The notes beneath the pieces are model-generated. The model saw nothing but the letters and a program-made list of their open reading frames with translations, did no database searches and had not been told where the DNA came from. 64,000 nucleotides of DNA, taken from Paenibacillus allorhizosphaerae. Its GTDB lineage: Bacteria; Bacillota; Bacilli; Paenibacillales; NBRC-103111. The position numbers and the translations under genes are program-made. The stretch spans positions 62,001 through 126,000 of the forward strand of contig NZ_CAJVCE010000011.1 of the NCBI RefSeq assembly GCF_910594985.1, in the 5' to 3' direction. Numbering within the stretch: the first letter of the stretch is position 1; each line of letters opens with the position of its first letter. Shown one piece after another: positions 8,981-18,188 of this stretch.

Positions 8981-9463
8981 TCATAGCGAAAAATACGAAT
9001 CTTCCTTCGTCAAAAACCGCTGAACGGACTTTTTCATTCCGTCGGGCTTGCTTTTCAAATGAGCCACTTCTTCCGGAACCCCGCAGGCTGCCGCCGCGTC
9101 ATAAATGGATACGCCCTCCAGCAGCAGCTTGTCCGAGATCAGCAGCTCCACCGCAAACTCGTTGGCTTCCCGTTCGATCCGGTCGACGGATAACAGCGTA
9201 TTTTTACGCAAAAATGGCGTGTTAAGGTTCGGATGCAAAACGACATGGCCGAGTTCATGTGCAATGACGAAGCGCTGCTCGGATTCGCCGTTGTCTCGGT
9301 TAAGGTGAATGAATTTCATTCGTTTGTATGTGCTATAGTAGCCCAAAATATCGCCAAGCTGTTCGTACAATACCGTGATGCCTTTTCTGGATGCGATAGT
9401 GAAAGGGTTGTTGGTTTTATATATTTTGAGCAATTTCAAGACAGATTGCTTAGGTAACCGCAT
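8981..9463 (-). CDS. ImmA/IrrE-family zinc metallopeptidase
   Basis: 160 residues with the catalytic zinc motif HELGHVVLH in VIAHELGHVVLHPN and a downstream glutamate-rich helix (REANEFAVELLI) supplying the third ligand, as in ImmA of ICEBs1 and the phage repressor-cleaving proteases. It lies 20 bp downstream of an XRE repressor on the same strand, the usual repressor/anti-repressor pair in which the protease cleaves the repressor on induction. That function is inferred from family and context. Confidence 0.92.
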   Translation of the reverse strand: MRLPKQSVLKLLKIYKTNNPFTIASRKGITVLYEQLGDILGYYSTYKRMKFIHLNRDNGESEQRFVIAHELGHVVLHPNLNTPFLRKNTLLSVDRIEREANEFAVELLISDKLLLEGVSIYDAAAACGVPEEVAHLKSKPDGMKKSVQRFLTKEDSYFSL

Positions 9464-9483
9464 CCGTCAGCCCCCTAATTGTT

Positions 9484-9915
9484 TTATTCTTTACGGTACT
9501 TCTTCGGGGTGAACTTCTGTTTGGCCATCTGCTTGGCCAGACGCATCGAATTTTCGAGGGATATTCTCAGAAGTTCTTTGCTCTCTTCATCGATAGGTTC
9601 TCCGTGGAATGCGAGGGCTTCGCCGCTCTCAAGATCGGACATAATGCGTTCAAGGTCTTTGGCGATATCCCGTTCTTCTTTGGAAGTAATGGGCCGGGGC
9701 TCCGCGTTACCTTGATTCCATTGCTCATCGAGCAGCTGATGGACTTCTATGTGAAGTGCTTTTGCTATCGATTTTAACGTATCGACACTGGGGTTATAGC
9801 GATTTCCTTCTACATCGGCGAGATACGATCTGGAGAGACTCGCCCGTTCGGCGAGCTGTACTTGCGTCATCGTTTGTTGCTTGCGAAAAAATTTGATTCG
9901 TTCACCTATCGACAT
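9484..9915 (-). CDS. XRE-family repressor (ImmR-like)
   Basis: 143 residues from the ATG at 9915, with GAAGGG a dozen bases upstream; an upstream in-frame extension is unlikely because the HTH starts immediately (MSIGERIKFFRKQQ). The Cro/C1 helix-turn-helix spans roughly residues 5-60 (MTQVQLAERASLSRSYLADV, EGNRYNPSVDTLKSIA). The C-terminal half is charged and helical and would be the target of the ImmA-type protease. Together with ImmA downstream and the XhlA-like gene on the other strand it looks like the control region of a degraded prophage or ICE. Confidence 0.92.
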   Translation of the reverse strand: MSIGERIKFFRKQQTMTQVQLAERASLSRSYLADVEGNRYNPSVDTLKSIAKALHIEVHQLLDEQWNQGNAEPRPITSKEERDIAKDLERIMSDLESGEALAFHGEPIDEESKELLRISLENSMRLAKQMAKQKFTPKKYRKE

Positions 9916-9936
9916 GTTAACGCCAACCCTTCGAAT

Positions 9937-10234
9937 GTCGGTATATCCGACGGTTGGTTCCATTATACACGGGAGATGTCGGGTATACAAGTGTGGTATG
10001 TGACGGAAATACAAGTAAAATTAGATTGTAATAAGTAATAATTAGGAAATAATGTGTTTAAATATAAATTCGAGCGAAAACGGCCCAATTTTATCTTTTA
10101 CAAATTGTCGTGAATACTATACATTTTGGGTACAGCAGACAAGCAGTCAAACGGTTATAAAAAAGCACATATAAGCTGGCCATATTTTTGGAAGAAAAAG
10201 AGTGAAGTGTATCATAGACGTCGGAAATACAAGT
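9937..10234. promoter_or_regulatory. Candidate repressor operators between XRE and XhlA-like genes
   Basis: Three copies of a 13-base element: CGGGTATACAAGT (9980-9992), CGGAAATACAAGT (10004-10016) and CGGAAATACAAGT (10222-10234). The first two are 24 bp apart upstream of the repressor; the third is just upstream of the XhlA-like gene. The inverted repeat GTCGG-N5-CCGAC (9937-9951) lies just ahead of the repressor start. Distribution at both divergent promoters is what a repressor switch would show. The rest of this 361-bp gap is AT-rich and shows no gene. Confidence 0.5.
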
Positions 10235-10276
10235 CATTATCTGCTTAAGAATTACAAAAAGAGAGGAGAGATTTTT

Positions 10277-10513
10277 ATGTCGGAAACGAGTAAAACGCAG
10301 CAGGAAATATTACAGCGGCTTACCCGGGTTGAAACGAGAATGGATATGATGGTCAGTGCCAGGGATATTGCAAATGAGGCTCAGCAGTTGGGCAAGTCGG
10401 CGCATAAACGGCTGGACAGTCTGGAAGATAATCAGAAATGGCTGTGGCGGACGGTCGCAAGCGCATTGATCGTCGGATTAATCAATTTGCTATTTAAAAT
10501 CAAAGGGATGTGA
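10277..10513 (+). CDS. XhlA-like phage hemolysin/holin-associated small membrane protein
   Basis: 78 residues from ATG 10277 (GAGAGGAGAG just upstream). A charged coiled-coil-like N-terminus with heptad character (EILQRLTRVETRMDMM) leads to a single C-terminal membrane helix (VASALIVGLINLLFKI) with a short tail, the layout of PBSX XhlA, which acts with a holin in host lysis. The holin and amidase expected downstream are absent, so this is either a phage remnant or a domesticated gene. A copy of the 13-bp element found near the XRE repressor precedes it. Confidence 0.7.
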   Translation: MSETSKTQQEILQRLTRVETRMDMMVSARDIANEAQQLGKSAHKRLDSLEDNQKWLWRTVASALIVGLINLLFKIKGM

Positions 10514-10727
10514 TCGAATGAAAGATGGTCCGCTTTTCACGTGAGATGCCCTTTTCGGTGATGGGAAGCGCGTTGTTATTAACATTTTTCGACTAACATG
10601 CGGTTGAGCAGCAACGGAATGAACTCAGCCGCTTAGTCATTTCTATATAACTCGCAAATATATCCACAACGGCGTATAATTTGGAAGCAGAAGCAGACAA
10701 CCATAAATCCCATAAGGATGAATAGCG

Positions 10728-11165
10728 ATGGAATGTATTCTTTTTATCGGCATTCAGGCATCCGGTAAGTCCACGTTCTATAAAGAAGCTTTTTTTAATA
10801 CGCACGTAAGAATCAATTTGGATATGCTGAAAACGAGGCAAAGGGAACACATCTTTTTAACCGCCTCATTACAAGCAAAGCAGCCTTTTGTCATCGACAA
10901 CACCAATCCTACCGCCCAGGAAAGAAAAAAATATATTGAGCTTGCCAAGGAACATCGATTCCGCGTGATTGGGTATTACTTTGAGCCGCATTACGAACAG
11001 TCGGTTATCCGAAATGACCGGCGCACGGGGAAAAGTAAGGTGCCGGGAATCGGCATCCGGAGTACGCTGAACAAACTTCAGCCACCAGAATTCAGCGAAG
11101 GCTTTGACGTATTGTATCGCGTCCGGGCGGAAGAGGGGCTGTTTCGCGTGGAGCCGATGTACTAG
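10728..11165 (+). CDS. P-loop kinase-like ATPase (polynucleotide-kinase-type)
   Basis: 145-residue single-domain NTPase. Walker A is GIQASGKST at residues 7-15; a DxD-like region follows in RINLDMLKTRQRE, then a Walker-B-like hydrophobic strand FVIDNTNPTAQERK and lid arginines near RNDRRTGKSKVPG. This is the pattern of the kinase domain of the T4 Pnk/PNKP group, which phosphorylates 5' ends or small molecules. Size suggests a stand-alone kinase without a phosphatase domain. AAGGA lies nine bases before the ATG. Substrate unknown. Confidence 0.85.
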   Translation: MECILFIGIQASGKSTFYKEAFFNTHVRINLDMLKTRQREHIFLTASLQAKQPFVIDNTNPTAQERKKYIELAKEHRFRVIGYYFEPHYEQSVIRNDRRTGKSKVPGIGIRSTLNKLQPPEFSEGFDVLYRVRAEEGLFRVEPMY

Positions 11166-11236
11166 AGACAAGATCTCGGTCCGCGTTTCGTCGTGATCGA
11201 AAGTGTCGCACACGATAACCGGCATCACCGCGCATA

Positions 11237-11280
11237 TTAAAAACGCACCGACAGTGCGAAGTCGCCCTGTACAGTGCGTT
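11237..11280 (-). terminator. Terminator of the small gene at 11288-11437
   Basis: On the minus strand AACGCAC...GTGCGTT is followed by TTTTTAATAT. Confidence 0.55.
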
Positions 11281-11287
11281 ATTTGCA

Positions 11288-11437
11288 TTACTTCCTCTCG
11301 CCGCTGCCATTAGAAATGCTGGACCTGGTGCCTCCGGACGCCTGAACGCTGTTGTTGGCTTTTGGTTTAGGCTCGCCACCGGTCATTTGCTCCGGCTTTG
11401 TCTGCTGTTCCGCTGCATATTTTTGAATTTCATCCAC
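11288..11437 (-). CDS. Small hydrophilic protein, unknown
   Basis: 49 residues from a GTG at 11437 with AAGGAAGGTG nine bases upstream; a longer version from 11470 lacks a ribosome binding site. The product is polar, rich in Lys, Gln, Ser, Asn and Pro, with no hydrophobic core and probably disordered. It is followed by its own terminator, which supports it being expressed. No family was recognised. Confidence 0.5.
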   Translation of the reverse strand: MDEIQKYAAEQQTKPEQMTGGEPKPKANNSVQASGGTRSSISNGSGERK

Positions 11438-11620
11438 TGGATTAGTCACCTTCCTTTCTTTGCATGCCATACTGGCAGTGCTTATCTACAAACCTGTATT
11501 ACTTTTCCATTCTTCCTCCCAAAGAATACATCCCGAGCACGGATCATATGAAAATTCGCTCCCCGCGAATACCGATTCATAATTCCCCGCCATTCCTGAA
11601 TATGCCAAAGATTCAGCACC

Positions 11621-11649
11621 TTGGAGAGAATGACGCATCATGCTATAGT
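11621..11649 (+). promoter_or_regulatory. Promoter of thiM
   Basis: TTGGAG (11621-11626), 17 bp, TATAGT (11644-11649). No TPP riboswitch (thi-box) consensus was found in the 50-nt leader. Confidence 0.6.
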
Positions 11650-11700
11650 AGTATTGAAAATAGATGTGTTGCGAATTTTTCAGGAGAGAAGGCGCAAAAA

Positions 11701-12513
11701 TTGGATAATCAACGAGCGGCGGAAGTATTGGCAAATGTACGCAGCAGCAATCCTTTAATTCATAATATTACGAACCTCGTGGTGACGAACTTTACGGCCA
11801 ACGGCCTGCTTGCGCTAGGCGCTTCCCCTGTAATGGCCTACGCCAAAGAAGAAGTCGCGGATATGGCGCGGATTGCGGGATCGCTGGTCTTGAATATGGG
11901 GACGCTGGATGAGCAGGTCGTGCAGTCGATGCTCATTGCGGGAAAATCCGCGGCAGCGCATCAGGTGCCGATGGTGTTCGATCCGGTTGGTGCCGGGGCA
12001 ACGCCTTATCGGACGGAAACGGCCCGTTCCCTCATGAAAGAGCTGCCGATTACAGTGATTCGCGGAAATGCCGCCGAAATTGCCAATGTCATAGGGGAAG
12101 ACTGGAGCATTAAAGGGGTCGATGCGGCTGTCGGTTCGGAAAGCGACGTTGCGGCGCTCGCCCGGAAAGCAGCGCAATCGCTTGGGTCCGTGACGGCGAT
12201 CACCGGCAAGGACGACTATGTCAGCGACGGTAAGGTCACGTACAAAGTAAGCAACGGCACGCCTTTGCTTACGAAAGTGACCGGTACGGGGTGCTTGCTG
12301 AGCGCAGTGATTGGGGCGTTCTTGGCTGTTGAGAAAGATGCCATCTCGGCCGCCGTCTCCGCGCTTGCTTATTACGGGGTCGCCGCAGAGAAGGCTGTGG
12401 AAGTGACAGGAAATGATAACCCCGGCAGTTTTCAAATCGAATTTCTCAATCAGTTGCATAGGACGGGTGGCGAGGCGGTTCGTCAGCAGGCGTCGGTGCA
12501 ACGTGTCGAATAA
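11701..12513 (+). CDS. thiM: Hydroxyethylthiazole kinase
   Basis: 270 residues, the usual ThiM length. Phosphorylates 4-methyl-5-(2-hydroxyethyl)thiazole in the thiamine salvage pathway. Ribokinase-like fold with the N-terminal [20 protein letters not shown], the [10 protein letters not shown] segment and the catalytic anion-hole loop [10 protein letters not shown] near the C-terminus. The TTG at 11701 is taken as start: GGAGAGAAGG lies just upstream and the conserved domain begins there; upstream codons are in frame but run through the promoter. No thiD or thiE is adjacent and no TPP riboswitch is visible, so regulation seems to differ from the usual thi operon. Confidence 0.93.
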   Translation: MDNQRAAEVLANVRSSNPLIHNITNLVVTNFTANGLLALGASPVMAYAKEEVADMARIAGSLVLNMGTLDEQVVQSMLIAGKSAAAHQVPMVFDPVGAGATPYRTETARSLMKELPITVIRGNAAEIANVIGEDWSIKGVDAAVGSESDVAALARKAAQSLGSVTAITGKDDYVSDGKVTYKVSNGTPLLTKVTGTGCLLSAVIGAFLAVEKDAISAAVSALAYYGVAAEKAVEVTGNDNPGSFQIEFLNQLHRTGGEAVRQQASVQRVE

Positions 12514-12729
12514 CGGCTGCACGGCAGCATAAGGTGCGGTTAGCGCTAAACGGCTTTATAAGTCATGGAAATGACTAACAAATTTTCGTACAGCCGACTA
12601 TCGCAGCCTTCTCGGCTGTCCGGCCTCAACCCGCGAAAACGACCAGTTTTGACTTGATTTTCCGGTCCCTTTCAAGCTTTCGAACACGAATACATAGCGG
12701 TTATCCGCCGTTCCAAGCATTCAACGAAT

Positions 12730-12777
12730 AAAAAAGCGCAGCCCGTTGCCAAAGCAAGAACCGGCTACGCTTTTTTT
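12730..12777. terminator. Bidirectional terminator between thiM region and the membrane protein gene
   Basis: AAAAAAGCG-AGCC pairs with GGCT-CGCTTTTTTT around an imperfect loop. The remaining roughly 200 bp after thiM show no gene. Confidence 0.7.
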
Positions 12778-13190
12778 GTATAAATGAGGAAAGTCAGCAG
12801 CAGCATGCCGATGATTTCAAACAGCATCAAGACGGGCGATACGTGAGCGCCGGAAAAATGCAACGATGAATGCAGGGCGTCGTACTTGGGGCTGATTTTA
12901 AGCACCCACATAATATCCGGGAGGGCGCCCAAAAACCCGGCTGCAAGGATGAAAAGTTGTTTATCCCGCCAAGCAATGTAGAGCAGATACAGGATCACCG
13001 CCATGCCGATAGCGACGTTGCCGCCCATCTGCAGCTCATCGTGCGGGATCGCATCCAAGGCGAAATGCGAACCAAAGGATAGCGCGAGGACGATCGGCAG
13101 CGCGATCGCTTTTTTGCTTGCAGGCAGATGATCGACGGAACATAATTTGTAGATAGCCGAGGCGGCCAGCATATGGGTGGCGACTAACAC
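12765..13190 (-). CDS. Small membrane protein resembling membrane-bound metal-dependent hydrolases (YdjM/DUF457 type)
   Basis: 141 residues with about four membrane helices. The N-terminal ATHMLAASAIYK and the SHFALDAIPHDEL segment give the His/Asp pattern of the YdjM-type membrane metal-dependent hydrolase family, although it is shorter than most members. ALPDIMWV gives another conserved acidic site. Activity has not been shown for most of the family. Monocistronic, leftward, with terminator overlapping its stop. Confidence 0.7.
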   Translation of the reverse strand: MLVATHMLAASAIYKLCSVDHLPASKKAIALPIVLALSFGSHFALDAIPHDELQMGGNVAIGMAVILYLLYIAWRDKQLFILAAGFLGALPDIMWVLKISPKYDALHSSLHFSGAHVSPVLMLFEIIGMLLLTFLIYTKKA

Positions 13191-13366
13191 GATACGTGTT
13201 CTCCTTTACGAACGAATATGAACCACTGCCATTATAATCTTTCGCTTCCTTGTTTTTCAACAGAGGGCTGGTTTCAGAAATTGTTTAGAGCATACCGATT
13301 AAGATGAAGGAGCAGGATTATTGTGCGATCAAGAATAGCAAAACGAGAGGTTGGCAATGATCTGCT

Positions 13367-16300
13367 ATGATCTGGAAAACGAACGATGACGTTAGTGCAA
13401 GATTCGGTCCATTGTTCCGCTTAAAGGCAAACCGAATGAGCAAACCGGTTGTAACGATGCTGTGCATGATTGGCGCTTTTTTTGTCATACTGCTGTTCTT
13501 TATGTATCAGTGGCTTCACCCTACCGTCAGTTACCCTGCGGCTCATAATGGAATGCTGGATGCCCGGGGCTGGAATTTTGCCAAGCAAGGGATTATTCCG
13601 CTTCAGGGGGAATGGGAGTTTTATGAAGGCAAGCTGCTAAAACCGGAAGATTTCGAAAACCATCCCGAGCTTGCATCGGAACGGCGAATGCTGAAAGTGC
13701 CTGGCAGTTGGAAGGGCGTGCTTGCGACGGACGGAAAAGACGGCTACGGGGCAGGCACGTATCGTCTGCTCGTTCAAGTCGATAAGACGGATATGTATGC
13801 CCTTCGAGCGAAAAAAATACGGATGTCCAGTCATGTTTATATGAACGGCACCGACCTGGGAGGAAACGGAACGACGGCGCTGGACAAGCGTGAATTTGTC
13901 GCGAGCAATTTGCCGTTTCTCGGGGTCGAGAAAGCGGATGCCGGTACGGTGGAAATCGTTATTCAGGTGGCAAGCCTCAATTTTTTGGCCGGCGGTCTGG
14001 TACAAGCGCCGGAATTCGGGATGTATTCCGAGGTGCTGGAGCGGGTGGATAATTCCCGGCTTGCGGATATGGTGCAAATTTCGACGATGCTGCTGTTCGC
14101 GCTTTATTATGGCGGCATGTTCAGACAGTGGCGCAAGGAACGCCATTTGATGTATTTCAGTCTGTTTTGTCTCGCTACAGGCGTTTTTTTCAGTTTGGAC
14201 AACGAAATATTAATGACGAACGTATTCCCGAATATTTCATTTGTATTGCTGCAAAAAACGGTATTCGTCTCCGTGTATTTATCTTTTTTATGGTTTGCCT
14301 CCTACATATTCCGGTATTTGGGACAGCCGGATAATTTCGTATTTACATGGACCCGCAGGGTCATGTATGTGTATTTCATATTTATTATTCTCCCTAACGA
14401 CAATTTGGCCAATACCCTGGTGCTCAATCTCTCTTTACAAGCGGCAACGTTCGCGAACATTTTTTATGTGCTGATTCGCGGCCGCATGAAGGGCGTACCG
14501 GGGACAGGGTATTTGTCGCTGGGGGTATTTTTCCTGATCACCAGCTGGGGATTTGCTCAATTTCGTTACGAGCTTGCGCTGGACAATCCGTACTATATGA
14601 TCATCTCGCCGCTGCTGCTTGTATTTTCCCAAGCGTTTCTGATGTCAAACCGGATCCAGCAGGAGTTTCATAAGAACGAGAAATTATCCGAGCAATTGCT
14701 TGCATACGACCGGCAAAAGGACGAATTTCTGGCCAAAACTTCGCATGAGCTGCGAACGCCTCTTCATGGTCTTATTAATTTGTCCCAGTCGATGCTGGAA
14801 GACCGAAACACTGAGCTTCCGCAGCGGCATAAGGAAAACGTGCGGCTCATGAATTTGGTCGGCCGGCGTCTGGCCGGACTCGTCCACGATATATTGGACA
14901 TGTCGCTGATGAAGCATGGGCAGCTGCGCATTCATAAAACCGCGGTGGATCTGCGGATGACCGTAGGCTTTGTGCTTGAGATGCTTTCAATCACGCCGAC
15001 GAACAAGCTGGTGATGATCGTCAACGATGTGCCCGGCGATTTGCCGCTCGTTTATGCCGACGAAAACCGGCTGAAGCAAATTTTATACAATTTGCTCGAG
15101 AACGGGCTCAAGTTTACGGAAAGTGGCACGGTACGGATTACGGCGGAACACAAGGGAACCGACGTCGTCGTATCCGTAATCGATACCGGCCGGGGCATCC
15201 CAGAAGAGCAGATGGGCCGCATTTTTCGGCCGTTCGAGCAATATGTGGAGACGGGGGCCCATTCGCCGAGCGGCATCGGTCTCGGGCTCAGCATTACGAA
15301 GCAGCTGGTAGAGCTCCAGGACGGCACGCTGGAAGTGACGTCGGAGGTCGGACAAGGCACTTGCTTCACCTTCAATTTGCCTGTGGCGGAAAGGAAAGCG
15401 TTCGTGGGCAAAAAAAATTACGTGCCGCCCACCGCCGAGCCTACGGCAATGACCGGTCTTTCGTCGCTTGGTGGACAGGATGAAATGAAAATTCTCATTG
15501 TCGATGATGAGCCTTTCAACGTGAAAATATTGATCGATGTCATTTCCTCGCTCCATTACGGTTATACCGCGGTTCATGGCGGGAAAGAAGCGATCGAGGC
15601 GATGCGAGATTTTCCGAAACCGGACTTGGTGCTGCTCGATTTGATGATGCCGGGCGTCTCGGGACTCGATGTGTGCAGGGAAATCCGCAAAACGCATGGA
15701 CTGGCTGAGCTTCCCGTATTGATGCTTACGGCTTCGGGGCAAACCGGCGATACGATCGCCGCATTCGCGGCCGGAGCGAACGACATATTGCAGAAGCCGT
15801 TCGAGCTGGCGGAACTCAAGGCCAGAGTGCAGTCGCTGCTGTCCATGAAGCGGTCCTCGGAGCACGCCGTACGCAGGGAAATGGACTTTTTGCAGGCGCA
15901 AATTACGCCGCATTTCTTGTATAACAGTTTGAACGCTCTTGTCGGACTGAGCTATAAGAATACGGATAAGCTGAGAGAAACGATCCATCACCTGACGACT
16001 TATTTAAGAGGGAAATTTACGTTTACGTTCCAAAGCCAGCTTGTGTCGTTTGACCGGGAGATGGAGCTTGTGGAAGCTTATCTTGCGATCGAGCAGCTTC
16101 GCTTCGGCAGCCGATTGCAGGTTCGGTACGAAATCGAACCTGATTTTCACTGCATGATGCCGCCGCTGACTTTGCAGCCGCTGGTCGAGAATGCGGTGCG
16201 TCACGGGATCGGGCCGAAACCTTCCGGAGGCACGGTGCTCATTCGCGCCCGCCGTGTGGCCGGCGGAGGGGAATTTACGGTGGAGGATGACGGGATCGGG

Positions 16301-16489
16301 ATGGGAGAAGAAGTGTTGGCCAAGCTAAATTCGGATCAGGGCAGCGGCGTCGGCACTTTGAACGTGAACCGCCGATTGAAGATGCTGTACGCCCAAAAGC
16401 TCGAAATTGACAGCGAGCCAGGCCGAGGAACGACAATTAAATTTTTTATAGCGGAGGAACCCGATGCTCAAAGCCGTGTTAATCGATGA
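13367..16489 (+). CDS. Hybrid sensor: 7TMR-DISM, HisKA/HATPase, REC, LytS-type His_kinase/HATPase
   Basis: 1040 residues. After a signal-anchor helix (about 30-50) comes an extracellular jelly-roll-like DISM domain (about 60-220, with IIPLQGEWEFYEGKLL), seven helices (about 230-440), HisKA with phosphoacceptor His460 in SHELRTPLHG, HATPase (N-box near 565, DTGRGIPEEQMG, GIGLGLSI), a receiver domain with Asp758 in LLDLMMPG, then a second, LytS/YesM-class kinase with His849 in QITPHFLYNSLNAL and its own ATPase (LVENAVRHGIGP). It therefore has two kinase modules flanking one REC. An alternative start is ATG 13436. It overlaps the downstream regulator gene by 26 bp, so the two should work together. 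Sensed signal unknown; DISM domains often bind carbohydrates. Confidence 0.93.
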   Translation: MIWKTNDDVSARFGPLFRLKANRMSKPVVTMLCMIGAFFVILLFFMYQWLHPTVSYPAAHNGMLDARGWNFAKQGIIPLQGEWEFYEGKLLKPEDFENHPELASERRMLKVPGSWKGVLATDGKDGYGAGTYRLLVQVDKTDMYALRAKKIRMSSHVYMNGTDLGGNGTTALDKREFVASNLPFLGVEKADAGTVEIVIQVASLNFLAGGLVQAPEFGMYSEVLERVDNSRLADMVQISTMLLFALYYGGMFRQWRKERHLMYFSLFCLATGVFFSLDNEILMTNVFPNISFVLLQKTVFVSVYLSFLWFASYIFRYLGQPDNFVFTWTRRVMYVYFIFIILPNDNLANTLVLNLSLQAATFANIFYVLIRGRMKGVPGTGYLSLGVFFLITSWGFAQFRYELALDNPYYMIISPLLLVFSQAFLMSNRIQQEFHKNEKLSEQLLAYDRQKDEFLAKTSHELRTPLHGLINLSQSMLEDRNTELPQRHKENVRLMNLVGRRLAGLVHDILDMSLMKHGQLRIHKTAVDLRMTVGFVLEMLSITPTNKLVMIVNDVPGDLPLVYADENRLKQILYNLLENGLKFTESGTVRITAEHKGTDVVVSVIDTGRGIPEEQMGRIFRPFEQYVETGAHSPSGIGLGLSITKQLVELQDGTLEVTSEVGQGTCFTFNLPVAERKAFVGKKNYVPPTAEPTAMTGLSSLGGQDEMKILIVDDEPFNVKILIDVISSLHYGYTAVHGGKEAIEAMRDFPKPDLVLLDLMMPGVSGLDVCREIRKTHGLAELPVLMLTASGQTGDTIAAFAAGANDILQKPFELAELKARVQSLLSMKRSSEHAVRREMDFLQAQITPHFLYNSLNALVGLSYKNTDKLRETIHHLTTYLRGKFTFTFQSQLVSFDREMELVEAYLAIEQLRFGSRLQVRYEIEPDFHCMMPPLTLQPLVENAVRHGIGPKPSGGTVLIRARRVAGGGEFTVEDDGIGMGEEVLAKLNSDQGSGVGTLNVNRRLKMLYAQKLEIDSEPGRGTTIKFFIAEEPDAQSRVNR

Positions 16490-17573
16490 CGAAGAAATTG
16501 CGCTGGATGTGCTGGAAATCGTGCTCCAGGAAGTAGGCGGCGTCTCCGTCGAACGCAAGTTTCTTCATGTGGACGATGCGATCGCGTATATGTCCGAGAC
16601 GAAGGTCGATTTAATTTTTCTCGATATTGAAATGCCGGGCATGAACGGGCTCACTGTGGCGGAGCGGCTGTCGCTCCGGTGGCCGGATATACAAATTATT
16701 TTCGTCACGGCTTACCAGGAATATGCTTTGGAGGCGTTCGAGGTGAACGCATTCGGCTATTTGCTGAAGCCCGTTTCCAAGGAGCGGCTGGCCAAGACGT
16801 TGGACCGGTTCCGGCGCCGCATGGAGGGGAAGTCCGAGCAAGGGGAGGCGCCTTCGGCTTCGCCCAGTGACATCGCGGGTCCAGGGCCGTCTCCGGCTGA
16901 GCCTCGCTTCCGGTTGAATATGCTCGGCAGTATGGAGCTGTACGATAGCAATAACAATCTGGTGACTTGGCGGACGAAGAAGGCCAAGGAAATGTTTGCT
17001 TATTTATGGCACCATAACGGAACGCCGGTGCAGCGGCACCGGATATTAGACGATTTGTGGCCGGAAGTGACGTTCGACCGATCGCAAGCGCTGTTTCATA
17101 CGACGCTGTACCATTTGCGCAATACGCTCAAACAGGTCGGCTTCCCGAATATGGTCATGTACGGGGATGAACGGTACTGGATGCGCACGGACCAAACCGT
17201 CAGCGATGTGGAACGCCTGATCCTGCTCATGGGCCGGCCGAACGAGGCTCAGGCCGATGTGGCTGAGCTGACGGCGATTTACCGCGGAGATTATTTGGAG
17301 TCCGATGATTATGCTTGGGCGGAATCGCGGCGTTCCGAACTGCGGACCGCCTATTTGCGGGCGTTGGAGCAGCGGCAGCTGCGGATCGGACGCGTGGAGC
17401 GGGAAGCGGTACTGCGAAAAATGATCCAGGTAGAACCCTATGCGGAAGCGTACTACCGCCTGCTGATTCGCGATTTGAAAGAAGCCGGGGACAGCGTTGC
17501 TTTGCAATCTTTGATGGAACTGATGAAGCAGAGGTTTCAGAGCGAACTCGGAATCGATATGGCCATAGAGTGA
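16464..17573 (+). CDS. Response regulator with REC and BTAD (SARP-like) output
   Basis: 369 residues: REC at 1-120 with phosphoacceptor Asp54 (LIFLDIEMPG) and Lys in LLKPVS; a Pro/Ala/Ser-rich linker at about 125-150; a winged-helix domain (FRLNMLGSMELYDSNN... then AKEMFAYLWHHNG, DDLWPEV) and a C-terminal BTAD tetratricopeptide-like region (YRGDYLESDDYAWAESRR). This is the SARP/AfsR-like architecture fused to a receiver. It overlaps the hybrid kinase gene by 26 bp, strongly suggesting that the LytS-type module phosphorylates it. Targets are not identifiable here. Confidence 0.92.
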   Translation: MLKAVLIDDEEIALDVLEIVLQEVGGVSVERKFLHVDDAIAYMSETKVDLIFLDIEMPGMNGLTVAERLSLRWPDIQIIFVTAYQEYALEAFEVNAFGYLLKPVSKERLAKTLDRFRRRMEGKSEQGEAPSASPSDIAGPGPSPAEPRFRLNMLGSMELYDSNNNLVTWRTKKAKEMFAYLWHHNGTPVQRHRILDDLWPEVTFDRSQALFHTTLYHLRNTLKQVGFPNMVMYGDERYWMRTDQTVSDVERLILLMGRPNEAQADVAELTAIYRGDYLESDDYAWAESRRSELRTAYLRALEQRQLRIGRVEREAVLRKMIQVEPYAEAYYRLLIRDLKEAGDSVALQSLMELMKQRFQSELGIDMAIE

Positions 17574-17682
17574 TATAACCGGGTCTTTGCGAGGATCGTT
17601 GTTTAGAAAATGTTTAGATGCCGCCGGTTACAATGGACAAGACGAAGGAATGCAATCACGTTTTGGTGAGGTGGCGCTCGAT

Positions 17683-18042
17683 ATGGCAAAAATACTTGTT
17701 GTGGACGATACGATTTTTATGAGAATGATGCTGAAGGAAATTTTGTCCAAAGAAGGTCACGAGATCGTAGGCGAAGCAGGAAACGGGATGCAAGCCGTGG
17801 ATAAGTACAAACAGCTCAAGCCGGACTTGGTCACGATGGACATCACGATGCCGGAGATGGAGGGCATTGAAGCTTTGAAGATCATTCGCGGCCAGTTTCC
17901 GCTCGCGAACGTCATTATGTGTTCGGCCATGGGGCAGCAGCACAAAGTATTGGAGGCCATCCAGTGCGGCGCGCGCGATTTTATCGTGAAGCCGTTTCAA
18001 CCGGAGCGCGTCATCGAGGCGGTTAATCGAGCCGTTATATAA
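17683..18042 (+). CDS. CheY-like single-domain response regulator
   Basis: 119 residues from ATG 17683 with GTGAGGTGG nine bases upstream. A stand-alone receiver with acidic pocket (VVDDTIFMR), phosphoacceptor Asp53 in VTMDITMPEM, Ser/Thr switch in VIMCSAMGQ and Lys in FIVKPF, closest in pattern to CheY. No flagellar or chemotaxis operon is adjacent, but a CheX-type CheY-P phosphatase occurs at the far end of this window. It follows the hybrid kinase and BTAD regulator by 110 bp and may belong to their pathway or to chemotaxis. Confidence 0.92.
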   Translation: MAKILVVDDTIFMRMMLKEILSKEGHEIVGEAGNGMQAVDKYKQLKPDLVTMDITMPEMEGIEALKIIRGQFPLANVIMCSAMGQQHKVLEAIQCGARDFIVKPFQPERVIEAVNRAVI

Positions 18043-18188
18043 CCTTATTTTCACAAGCGATGCGATGTCCATGACTCAGATACTCGACCCAGGTAGCCGA
18101 AGTGAAAATGAAAGTTGGCCGTTGTCGGATTCGCATCGGCTGGTATAATGATATCGTATCGTTATACTAACAGAAAAGAGGACAAGTC

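Noticed and set aside
11438-11700. Search for a TPP riboswitch before thiM
   Set aside because: No thi-box consensus was seen, and the leader from the predicted start is only about 45-50 nt, too short for a TPP aptamer.
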